Assembly: GCA_946891915.1 (NCBI GenBank)
Contig: CAMPNN010000014.1
Coordinates: 1-24,092 of the forward strand
Reading direction: 5' to 3'
DNA from: an uncultured Bifidobacteriaceae bacterium
Lineage (GTDB): Bacteria; Actinomycetota; Actinomycetes; Actinomycetales; Bifidobacteriaceae
Length of the DNA: 24,092 nt
Each line of letters begins with the position of its first letter. Position 1 is the stretch's first letter. The translations under genes and the position numbers were made by a program. Under the pieces are notes generated by a model, which was not told the DNA's origin, ran no database searches, and saw nothing but the letters and a program-made list of their open reading frames with translations. This document shows positions 15,546 through 22,465 of the stretch, one piece after another.

Positions 15546-17204
15546 ATGGTAATCACTGGTGTTGGTATCGGTCGTTCAATGGCATCTGGTGAGGTATTGT
15601 GTATGGCACCTGCTTTGCATGAGCCAGAAGATGTTGCTCGTCCTGCTGAAGTGTCAGTCGAAGATGCCAAAACTTCAGTAAAAAATGCTTTAGACGCAGT
15701 AAATAAAGACTTAAACCAGCGTGCGAACGATGCTCTTAAAGCGGCAGATGAGGGGACTAAAAAAGCTGCGCCAATTATGCAAGCCCTTGCGCAAATGGCA
15801 TCGGATCCTGCTTTAATAAGCGCTATTGAATCTGGAATTTCTGCTGGTAAAACTGCTGAACGCGCCACTTGGGAAGGTTTCGCGCAATTTGAAAACATGT
15901 TGCGTAACCTCGGTGGTTATATGGCTGAGCGTGCAGGAGATTTGCATGATGTTGGACAGCGTGTTATTGCGTCCTTGATGGGCGTTGATGCTCCTGGTGT
16001 GCCAGAAAGCGAGTCTCCTTTTGTGCTTGTTGCAAAGGATCTTTCGCCAGCAGATACTGCTTCTCTTGATTTGAGCAAGGTTCAGGCAATTGTGACGATT
16101 GACGGCGGTCCTACAAGCCACACGGCTATTCTTGCGCGCGCTCGCGGAATCGTTGCCGTTGTTGGAGCGCGAGATGCAGCTCAGTTAAAGAACCATCAGA
16201 TGGTTGTGGTAGATGCTGCACACGGAACTGTTGTGAGTGAGCCTTCAGAAGAAGAGATTGCGCGCGTGCGTGAGTCTCGTGAGCGTGCAGATCGTGCGCG
16301 AGAATTGCGTGGAATGCCTGGAAGCACTAAAGACGGCCATCTTATTCCACTTTTGGCTAATGTTGGCAAGCCTTCAGATGCTGAAATTGCTCACAAATAT
16401 GGTGCTGAAGGCGTTGGCTTGTTCCGCACGGAATTCCTGTTTATTGGCAACGAACAGCCGCCTAGCGTAGAAGAGCAAACGGAAGCCTACACAAAACTTC
16501 TATCTCAGTTTGAAGGCAAGAAAGTTGTTATTCGTTTGCTTGATGCCGGTGCGGATAAACCATTGCCATTCTTAACGCCTGAGGATGAACCAAATCCTGC
16601 TTTAGGGCTTCGCGGTTTGCGTACATTAAGGCAGCATATGGATGTTCTGGATGGACAGTTGGAGGCTTTGGCTCGCGCTGATGCTGCAACGAATGCAGAC
16701 CTGTGGGTAATGGCTCCAATGGTTGCAGATGAGCACGAGGCGGCGTATTTTGTAAAGCTTGGCAAGTCTAAAGGTCTTAAGAAGGTTGGCGTTATGGCTG
16801 AAGTTCCTTCTATTGCTTTGGTTGCTGAGGAAGTAGCTCAAGTTGCTGATTTTGTGTCGATTGGAACTAATGATTTGACGCAATACACGCTTGCTGCTGA
16901 TCGAACTCTGGGTTCTGTTTCAAATTATCAAACTGCTTGGCATCCTGCGGTTTTGCGCGCAATTAAAATGATTGCGGACGCAGGTAATGCGCATGGCATG
17001 CCAGTTGGCGTGTGTGGTGAAGCTGCAGCGGACCCAGATTTGGCAGTTGTTCTTGCTGGTCTTGGTATTAACTCGCTTTCTATGACACCAGTTGCTTTGG
17101 ATGATGTTCGTGCAGAACTTGCACAAACTACATTTGCTCAAGCGCAGGATAAAGCTCGTGAGGCTTTAGCTGGAAAGTTCTATCACTCGATTATGCAGGA
17201 ATAA
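15546..17204 (+). CDS. ptsI: PTS enzyme I (PEP-protein phosphotransferase)
   Basis: Takes phosphate from phosphoenolpyruvate and passes it to HPr; the entry point of all PTS transport in the cell. 552 residues, slightly short of the usual 570. The N-terminal domain carries the phosphorylated histidine H192 in DGGPTSHTAILARARG. The PEP-binding barrel has GLFRTEFLFIG, ALGLRGLRTLRQH, SIGTNDLTQYTLAADR and the catalytic-cysteine block GVCGEAAADP. AAAGGAGGG lies at good distance from the ATG. It is divergent from ptsH rather than in the common ptsHI operon, so the two must be kept in balance by the shared control region. A 12-bp tandem array separates it from the IIA gene downstream. Confidence 0.97.
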   Translation: MVITGVGIGRSMASGEVLCMAPALHEPEDVARPAEVSVEDAKTSVKNALDAVNKDLNQRANDALKAADEGTKKAAPIMQALAQMASDPALISAIESGISAGKTAERATWEGFAQFENMLRNLGGYMAERAGDLHDVGQRVIASLMGVDAPGVPESESPFVLVAKDLSPADTASLDLSKVQAIVTIDGGPTSHTAILARARGIVAVVGARDAAQLKNHQMVVVDAAHGTVVSEPSEEEIARVRESRERADRARELRGMPGSTKDGHLIPLLANVGKPSDAEIAHKYGAEGVGLFRTEFLFIGNEQPPSVEEQTEAYTKLLSQFEGKKVVIRLLDAGADKPLPFLTPEDEPNPALGLRGLRTLRQHMDVLDGQLEALARADAATNADLWVMAPMVADEHEAAYFVKLGKSKGLKKVGVMAEVPSIALVAEEVAQVADFVSIGTNDLTQYTLAADRTLGSVSNYQTAWHPAVLRAIKMIADAGNAHGMPVGVCGEAAADPDLAVVLAGLGINSLSMTPVALDDVRAELAQTTFAQAQDKAREALAGKFYHSIMQE

Positions 17205-17231
17205 CAAAATATTTGCTAATTGCAAAATACA

Positions 17232-17288
17232 ACTAATAACTTAACTAATAACTTAACTAATAACTTAACTAATAACTTAACTAATAAC
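17232..17288 (+). repeat. 12-bp tandem array (4.75 copies) between ptsI and the IIA gene
   Basis: ACTAATAACTTA occurs four times without a mismatch (17232, 17244, 17256, 17268), followed by ACTAATAAC (17280-17288). Perfect identity suggests recent slippage and likely length variation among strains. Two of the three reading frames contain stop codons in every unit. No terminator hairpin is seen between ptsI and the IIA gene, so co-transcription is possible. Confidence 0.92.
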
Positions 17289-17360
17289 TGATAGAAACTA
17301 TTAAAAGTATCTATTAAAAAAAATAATTATATTAACAAATAAAATTAGAAAAGGGAAAAT

Positions 17361-17810
17361 ATGAGCGCAGATATTGACGAGCTTCTTCCTGACGCTGCAG
17401 TTCGCCTCGATGTTGCGGCTGAAGATTGGCGCGGTGCAATTCGTCTTGCGGGCGATGCTTTGAAAGAAGCAGGATTTACCACAGACGAATACACGGACCA
17501 AATGATTGAAACAGTTGAGAAAATGGGTCCGTACATTGTTATTGCTCCAGGCTTAGCTTTGGCGCATTCGCGTCCTTCGGCAGCAGTGCTAAAAAGCGGT
17601 TTAAGCTGGGTTCGCTTAAGCACTCCTGTTGAATTCGGCAATGCTGCTAATGATCCTGTTTCTTTAGTTATTGGTCTTGCTGGCCACGACGAAAGTGAGC
17701 ACATTGGCGTTATGGCTGCTGTTGCTGCGGCATTGTCTAATCCTGCAAAAACTAAAGAACTTGCGGAAGCGAAAAATGCCGAAGAAATCCGCACAATTCT
17801 TAAAAACTAG
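17361..17810 (+). CDS. ulaC: PTS IIA component, ascorbate/UlaC-like (mannitol-fructose superfamily)
   Basis: Soluble phosphocarrier between HPr and IIB. 149 residues. The phospho-accepting histidine is H69 in APGLALAHSRPS, the pattern of the UlaC/SgaA branch. The rest of the fold is visible as VSLVIGLAGHDESEHIGVMAAVAAAL. AAAAGGG lies before the ATG. The neighbours are separate IIB and IIC genes of the same family, as in the L-ascorbate system of E. coli. The symbol reflects the family, not a proven substrate. Confidence 0.9.
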   Translation: MSADIDELLPDAAVRLDVAAEDWRGAIRLAGDALKEAGFTTDEYTDQMIETVEKMGPYIVIAPGLALAHSRPSAAVLKSGLSWVRLSTPVEFGNAANDPVSLVIGLAGHDESEHIGVMAAVAAALSNPAKTKELAEAKNAEEIRTILKN

Positions 17811-17866
17811 TCATAAAACAGCAAAGTTTTGTAAAATTAGAAAGTAACTCAAAGAAAGAGGTAATT

Positions 17867-18136
17867 ATGAACATTCTGTGCGTATGCGGAAACGGCATTG
17901 GCACGTCTGTACTGCTCAAAATCAATGTTGAGGCTGCAGCAGCAGACCTTGGTCTTGATGTGACGGTTACTACTTCCGACGCTGGAAGTGCAAAAGGTAC
18001 CGCAAACATGAACGACCTTGTGCTCACTTCTCCACAGCTCGCTCCTGAGCTTGAGGGCACTACCACTCCTGTTGAAACTATCGAAAACTTTATGGATGTT
18101 GAAGAGGTGAAGAGCGTACTCGAACGTTACGCATAA
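17867..18136 (+). CDS. ulaB: PTS IIB component, ascorbate/UlaB-like
   Basis: Small soluble IIB (89 residues) that takes phosphate on a cysteine and donates it to the incoming sugar. The N-terminal ILCVCGNGIGTSVLLKINV is the lactose/ascorbate IIB P-loop-like signature, with C7 as the likely phosphorylated residue; C5 is an extra cysteine beside it. It lies 56 bp after the IIA gene with AAAGAGG before the ATG. Its stop codon is embedded in a hairpin, described separately. Confidence 0.92.
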   Translation: MNILCVCGNGIGTSVLLKINVEAAAADLGLDVTVTTSDAGSAKGTANMNDLVLTSPQLAPELEGTTTPVETIENFMDVEEVKSVLERYA

Positions 18137-18149
18137 AATTATGCGCAAC
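18126..18149. promoter_or_regulatory. Hairpin across the ulaB stop codon
   Basis: GTTACGCATA-AAAT-TATGCGCAAC: a six-pair stem (18130-18135 with 18140-18145), and three more pairs beyond one mismatch. The ulaB TAA lies in it. No T-run follows, so it is more likely a processing or stability element between IIB and IIC than a terminator. The following 110 bases before ulaA are otherwise featureless to me, apart from the twice-used word GCATTTGC. Confidence 0.5.
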
Positions 18150-18263
18150 AAATAAGCGTTTGATTATGCCGATTGCTTGCATTTGCGCAGCTGCATTTGC
18201 TTGATTGTGCATATGATTTCGTCCGCTATTCGCTTTTTCTAAATAAAAAAGAAGGAAATGAAA

Positions 18264-19796
18264 ATGAACATTGTAGTTCAGATTTTGAATTTCATAAGCC
18301 AGCAGATTTTGAATGTGCCGGCTTACTTGATTGGTATTATTGCTGCAATCGGCCTTATTGCGCTTAAGCGTAGCGCTGGCCAAGTTATTGCTGGCGGCTT
18401 AAAGGCTGCTATGGGTTACCTTATTTTGGGTGCTGGTGCTGGCGTTGTGGTTGGCGCTCTTGCTCCATTTGGTGACTTGGTTTTGAAGTCTACTGGTGCT
18501 CACGGCGTTGTGCCTACTAACGAAGTTATTACCGCTCAGGCTGCAGGACAGTACGGTGCTACTTCCGCATACATTATTGTGCTTAGCTTCGTTCTTATGC
18601 TTCTTGCTGCACGCTTTACTCCACTGAAGTACATCTTCTTGACTGGCCACCACATGGTGTTCATGTCCATGTTGCTCGCTTTGGTGCTTTCTGTGGGCTT
18701 CGGCGCAGGTAACCAGCTTCTTATTGTTATCGTCGGCTCCATTATTATGGCTACCGTTATGGTTGTTTTGCCAGCTTTCGCTCAGCCATTTATGAACCGC
18801 ATCACCGGTGGAGATAAGCTTTCGATCGGCCACTTTAACTCTTTGAGCTACATCGTTTCTGGTGCTGTTGGTGCCGCTGTTGGTAAGAAGTCAAAGTCTA
18901 CTGAGGACATCAACTTCCCTAAGGGCTTGAGCTTCTTGCGCGATTCCATGGTTTCCACCACCTTGTTGATGGTTGTGCTTTACTTGGTGTTTGCTGTGTG
19001 GGCTTCTGTGGTTCTTCCAGCCAAGGAACTCTTCAAGATTTTCGCATCTCATCCTACTGATTACAGCGCATTCTACATGGCTGCATTTGCTCAGGCTTTG
19101 CAGTTCGGCATTGGTGTTAGCGTGATTCTTTACGGCGTTCGTATTATCTTGGGCGAATTGGTGCCTGCATTCCAGGGCATTGCTAACAAGGTTGTTCCAG
19201 GTGCACGCCCAGCATTGGATATTCCAATCGTGTTCCCATACGGCGCTAATGCTTCCCTCATTGGCTTCTTGGCTTCCTTCGTTGGCGGCCTTGTAGCTCT
19301 TGGTCTTATTGCAGTGTGGATGGGTCCAGCTTGGGGCTTGGCTTTGATTCTGCCTGGCATGGTTCCTCACTTCTTCGATGGTGGCGGTGCAGGCGTGTTC
19401 GGTAATGCAACCGGCGGTCGTCGTGGTGCTATCATTGGTGGCTTTATTAACGGTTTGATTATTACATTCCTCCCAGCAGTATTGCTCACGGTTATGGGTT
19501 CCTTCGGTTTGGCAAACTCCACCTTCGGCGATGCTGACTTTGGTTGGGTTGGTACCGTTGTTGGTAACTTCGCTCACCTTGGTGCAGGCGTTGGTGCTGT
19601 GAGCTTGATTATCTTTGCTGTTATTCTCTTCGCTTTGGCTTGGGTATGGCAGGTTAAGGTTGTGAACACCGGCTGGCTTCCTGCAGTGAAGCATGCTGAG
19701 TTCATTGAAGGTGTTAAGGAACAGGAGCGCGCTGCTAAGAAGGCTGCTATGGCTGCTAAGGCTGCTGCCGCTCGCGAGGGGGCTGCTGAAAAGTAA
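18264..19796 (+). CDS. ulaA: PTS IIC permease, ascorbate/UlaA family
   Basis: Polytopic membrane permease that moves the sugar during phosphorylation by IIB. 510 residues from the ATG at 18264, with about eleven hydrophobic helices. It aligns by eye with E. coli UlaA in several blocks: LTGHHMVFM, KLSIGHFNSLSYI, VRIILGELVPAFQGIANKVVPGA, PYGANASLIGF and ILPGMVPHFFDGGGAGVFGN. It ends in a Lys/Ala-rich cytoplasmic tail. AAGGA is 7 bases before 18264; the earlier ATG at 18258 leaves one base and is less likely. Codon choice favours TTC, ATC, AAC and CCA more than its neighbours, suggesting high expression. No UlaD/E/F-like catabolic enzyme is present, so the substrate is open. Confidence 0.93.
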   Translation: MNIVVQILNFISQQILNVPAYLIGIIAAIGLIALKRSAGQVIAGGLKAAMGYLILGAGAGVVVGALAPFGDLVLKSTGAHGVVPTNEVITAQAAGQYGATSAYIIVLSFVLMLLAARFTPLKYIFLTGHHMVFMSMLLALVLSVGFGAGNQLLIVIVGSIIMATVMVVLPAFAQPFMNRITGGDKLSIGHFNSLSYIVSGAVGAAVGKKSKSTEDINFPKGLSFLRDSMVSTTLLMVVLYLVFAVWASVVLPAKELFKIFASHPTDYSAFYMAAFAQALQFGIGVSVILYGVRIILGELVPAFQGIANKVVPGARPALDIPIVFPYGANASLIGFLASFVGGLVALGLIAVWMGPAWGLALILPGMVPHFFDGGGAGVFGNATGGRRGAIIGGFINGLIITFLPAVLLTVMGSFGLANSTFGDADFGWVGTVVGNFAHLGAGVGAVSLIIFAVILFALAWVWQVKVVNTGWLPAVKHAEFIEGVKEQERAAKKAAMAAKAAAAREGAAEK

Positions 19797-19811
19797 AATA
19801 GAGTAAAATAC
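19792..19811 (+). repeat. 10-bp tandem duplication across the ulaA stop codon
   Basis: AGTAAAATAG (19792-19801) and AGTAAAATAC (19802-19811) are adjacent and differ at one base. The ulaA TAA is 19794-19796, inside copy 1. Confidence 0.75.
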
Positions 19812-19824
19812 ATAAAACAGTTTC

Positions 19825-19836
19825 CGTCATATGACG
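19825..19836. promoter_or_regulatory. 12-bp palindrome after ulaA
   Basis: CGTCATATGACG is a perfect palindrome between the ulaA stop and its terminator. No partner protein can be named. Could be coincidence or part of a folded 3' untranslated region. Confidence 0.3.
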
Positions 19837-19871
19837 TGCGCTCAACTTTTGCAGTCGTTGTGCGCATTGCT

Positions 19872-19904
19872 GAGCCTGGAATCATCATGATTCCAGGCTC
19901 TTTT
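19872..19904 (+). terminator. Rho-independent terminator of the PTS operon
   Basis: GAGCCTGGAATCA (19872-19884) and TGATTCCAGGCTC (19888-19900) form a perfect 13-bp stem with a TCA loop, followed by TTTT. It is the strongest terminator in the window and ends the ulaA transcript. Confidence 0.92.
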
Positions 19905-19984
19905 AATATGTTGTTTAACTCATGTAAGCTCATAGTTTTTTTGAGTTGAATTAATAAAAGTGCCTGTTGATTAGTGCTCTGTAA

Positions 19985-19993
19985 TGGTAGATA
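19985..19993 (+). promoter_or_regulatory. Extended -10 promoter for the PEBP gene
   Basis: TGG-TAGATA matches the extended -10 form (TGn plus hexamer). A weak TTGATT (19967-19972) is 15 bp upstream. The expected start point, 7-8 bases past the -10, falls at or next to the ATG at 20002, and no ribosome-binding site lies between them. Confidence 0.45.
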
Positions 19994-20001
19994 CTTAAAT
20001 T

Positions 20002-20553
20002 ATGAATATTTCAACAGATTTCACGATTATTCCGGACGATTATTCTAAAGCTGCACCGTCGCAGAATAAAATTAACGGAGTTCCAGTAGTTTCATTCCCT
20101 TTTTACGTTGATAATATGCCATCTTTTGTGCACTACTTGCATTGGCGACTTGTTGACGATGACGCAATACCAGTATGCGGTTTTGAGTGGATTCATTGGA
20201 CAGCTGCGAACGTTCCTGTAGAAGCGTTAATGTTTGATTTTAACGATTCTCACGCTTTGCAAATTCCGGCAGATTTTTCGCGTCAAATGCCTTCGATGAT
20301 TCCAGAAGCAGTTCAAGGACGCAATTCGCAAGCAAGTAGATTTGTTGGTTGCGAAGACCCGGCAGTTACTATGCGCTATAACGGACCGCAGCCTCCGGAT
20401 AAAGATCACGAATACATGTTTGAAGTGTTCGGAACGCAAGATCCGCTTCCAAATCTTAAGCAAGGATTCTATATGAATGAATTGTTGCGTGAAGTGCGCA
20501 AATGCACTTCCGGCGTAGACGCAGGCGGAATATTCTTAACCGGTCGCGCTTAA
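20002..20553 (+). CDS. YbhB/YbcL-family phosphatidylethanolamine-binding-like protein
   Basis: Small soluble protein of the PEBP (Raf kinase inhibitor-like) fold, whose bacterial role is not settled; no catalytic function is claimed. 183 residues. Family blocks are FPFYVDNMPSFVHYLHWRLVDDDAIP followed by WIHWTAANVP (the D-x-D...HW strand pair) and the ligand-site region GRNSQASRFVGCEDP, with P-P-x-x-x-H (PPDKDHEY) and the late helix NELLREV. No signal peptide, so cytoplasmic. The transcript may lack a leader (see the promoter entry). It is a single gene between two terminated units. Confidence 0.85.
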   Translation: MNISTDFTIIPDDYSKAAPSQNKINGVPVVSFPFYVDNMPSFVHYLHWRLVDDDAIPVCGFEWIHWTAANVPVEALMFDFNDSHALQIPADFSRQMPSMIPEAVQGRNSQASRFVGCEDPAVTMRYNGPQPPDKDHEYMFEVFGTQDPLPNLKQGFYMNELLREVRKCTSGVDAGGIFLTGRA

Positions 20554-20628
20554 TTTAAGCAACTAGCGATAGAATCAATCAGGAATAAAAATTAGTAAAA
20601 TATTAAAACTCACAAATGGGGGATGCTT

Positions 20629-22236
20629 ATGGCATGCACAACAATTCTCGTCGGCCGCGGCGCAAGCTACGACGGATCAACGCTTATTGCGCGTAACGAA
20701 GACTCTGCGAATGGCGAATTTAATCCAAAGCGTTTGGTGGTAGTAAAGCCAGAAGAACAGCCTCGCGTTTACAAGTCCGTTCTTAGCCACGTAACAGTTG
20801 AGTTGCCAGACAACCCAATGCAATACACAAGCGTGCCGAATGCGGATTTGCGCGAAGGAATCTGGGGAGAAGCTGGCGTAAACGAAGCAAACGTGGCAAT
20901 GAGCGCAACCGAAACTCTTACTTCCAACGAGCGCGTTCTCGGCGCAGATCCAATGGTAGAGCTTCAAAAAGCACACGGTAAGGAAGGCGACGCTGATTAC
21001 AAGCCGGAAGTTCCAGGCGGAATTGGCGAGGAAGACTTTTTGACAATCGTTTTGCCTTATATTCGTAGCGCTCGCGAAGGCGTTGAGCGTTTGGGTGCGT
21101 TGCTTGAAAAGTACGGCACTTACGAGATGAATGGCGTTGCTTTTTCGGATGTGAATGAGATTTGGTGGCTTGAAACCGTTGGCGGCCATCATTGGATTGC
21201 TAAGCGCGTGCCGGACGAAGCTTATGTTGTTATGCCAAATCAGCTTGGAATTGACGAGTTTGATTTAGACGACGCTTTTGGCGATCAAGAAGAGCACATG
21301 TGCTCTGCTGATTTGCTTGAGTTTATTAAAGAAAATCACTTGGATTTGTCGGTAGAAAATGCTTCCCCGTTCAATCCTCGCGACGCCTTCGGCTCCCATT
21401 CGGACGCCGACCACGTTTACAATACTCCGCGCGCATGGTTCATGGAGCGCTTCTTGAATCCGTACGACGAAGTGTGGGATGGTAAAGATGCTGATCACCG
21501 TCCGGACAGCAACGACATTCCGTGGGCTCGTCAGCCAGAACGCAAAGTTACGATTGAGGATGTTAAGTACGTTTTAAGCTCGCATTATCAGGGAACTGAA
21601 TATGATCCTTATGGCAAGCTTGGCGACGAGCATACTCGTCACATGTTGCGCCCAATCGGCATTAATCGTCAAAGCGAGCTTGCAGTAATGCAAATCCGCC
21701 CTTATATGCCGGAAGCTTTCCGCACAATTCAGTGGATTACTTACGGATCTAATCCTTTCAACTCTTTGGTGCCGTTCTACCCGAACGTAAATCGCACTCC
21801 AAAATATTTGGAAGATACTACTACTCGTGTCACAAGCGAAAACTTCTACTGGGAAAATCGTATTATTGCAGCTCTTGCAGATGCTGCGTTTAACGACACT
21901 GCAAACGCAATCGAACGCTACCAAGAAACTGTTGGATCTCTTGGACACGCAATGGTAAAGGCTACGGATGCTACAGTGGCAGATCTTCTTGGCGTTTCTT
22001 TGAGCGAATACGAGCCGGAGCGCGAATGCGACGAAGATGGTTACTTGGGTGACGTAGTGCGAGATCCGGAAGAAATTATTGCTGCTCTTCGTGACGAAAA
22101 AGTGCGTGAGGCTTTGGCTGAAGCGAATGACGATATGGCAGCAAAGTTGAAGAAAGAAACTGATTCTTTGCTCGACACTGTTCTGTACATTACCAGCATG
22201 CGTATGAAGAATGGTTTTAATCGTTCCGATCACTAA
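20629..22236 (+). CDS. pepD: C69-family dipeptidase (PepD type)
   Basis: Cytosolic N-terminal-nucleophile peptidase that cleaves dipeptides of broad specificity, useful to an amino-acid-requiring host-associated organism. The product starts MACTTILVGRGASYDGSTLIARNEDS, typical of the family, where the cysteine near the N-terminus (C3) becomes the nucleophile after trimming. 535 residues, slightly longer than the usual 460-480. An earlier in-frame ATG at 20623 is rejected because GGGGG ends directly against it, whereas it lies 6 bases before 20629. A strong terminator follows. Acidic composition overall. Confidence 0.93.
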   Translation: MACTTILVGRGASYDGSTLIARNEDSANGEFNPKRLVVVKPEEQPRVYKSVLSHVTVELPDNPMQYTSVPNADLREGIWGEAGVNEANVAMSATETLTSNERVLGADPMVELQKAHGKEGDADYKPEVPGGIGEEDFLTIVLPYIRSAREGVERLGALLEKYGTYEMNGVAFSDVNEIWWLETVGGHHWIAKRVPDEAYVVMPNQLGIDEFDLDDAFGDQEEHMCSADLLEFIKENHLDLSVENASPFNPRDAFGSHSDADHVYNTPRAWFMERFLNPYDEVWDGKDADHRPDSNDIPWARQPERKVTIEDVKYVLSSHYQGTEYDPYGKLGDEHTRHMLRPIGINRQSELAVMQIRPYMPEAFRTIQWITYGSNPFNSLVPFYPNVNRTPKYLEDTTTRVTSENFYWENRIIAALADAAFNDTANAIERYQETVGSLGHAMVKATDATVADLLGVSLSEYEPERECDEDGYLGDVVRDPEEIIAALRDEKVREALAEANDDMAAKLKKETDSLLDTVLYITSMRMKNGFNRSDH

Positions 22237-22261
22237 AATTAAATCTTATTAAAAATTAAGT

Positions 22262-22308
22262 GCCTTCCTTGCGAAATGAACTTTTTATTTCATAAGGGAG
22301 GCTCTTTT
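22262..22308 (+). terminator. Rho-independent terminator of pepD
   Basis: GCCTTCCTTGCGAAAT (22262-22277) pairs with ATTTCATAAGGGAGGC (22287-22302) over 16 positions with one mismatch and two G-U pairs. It is followed by TCTTTTGTT. Confidence 0.85.
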
Positions 22309-22345
22309 GTTACGTTTTGTTATTTTGCTATAGAAGTTAGTAATA

Positions 22346-22366
22346 ACGCGCATAGATATTGCGCGT
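22346..22366. promoter_or_regulatory. Inverted repeat upstream of fhs
   Basis: ACGCGCA-N7-TGCGCGT has perfect seven-base arms. It lies about 28 bp upstream of a good -10 box, a position that would suit an activator or overlapping repressor. The regulator is unknown. Confidence 0.45.
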
Positions 22367-22393
22367 GGTGGCTATGCTGCAAGCAATCAATCG

Positions 22394-22399
22394 TATAGT
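22394..22399 (+). promoter_or_regulatory. Probable -10 box of fhs
   Basis: TATAGT lies about 67 bases before the fhs ATG; no good -35 is found 16-18 bp upstream. The predicted start (about 22406) falls after the ATG at 22400, which argues against that longer start. Confidence 0.45.
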
Positions 22400-22465
22400 A
22401 TGAATCATGTAACTAACGCTATCCGCGTGCATTGTTGTGAAACTATGCCTATGAAAGAGGGGTAC

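Noticed and set aside
17232..17288. CRISPR array or origin iterons
   Set aside because: Units are only 12 bp, contiguous without spacers, with no cas or replication-initiator gene nearby.
18891..19694. 267-residue minus-strand open frame inside ulaA
   Set aside because: Arises from the biased codons of ulaA; His/Asn/Cys-rich nonsense with no hydrophobic core or known motif.
21574..22233. 219-residue minus-strand open frame inside pepD
   Set aside because: Shadow of pepD codon usage; the plus-strand frame carries a clear C69 family signature.
22400..22465. Longer fhs start
   Set aside because: It lies within or before the predicted transcription start and has no ribosome-binding site; GAGGGG serves the ATG at 22466.
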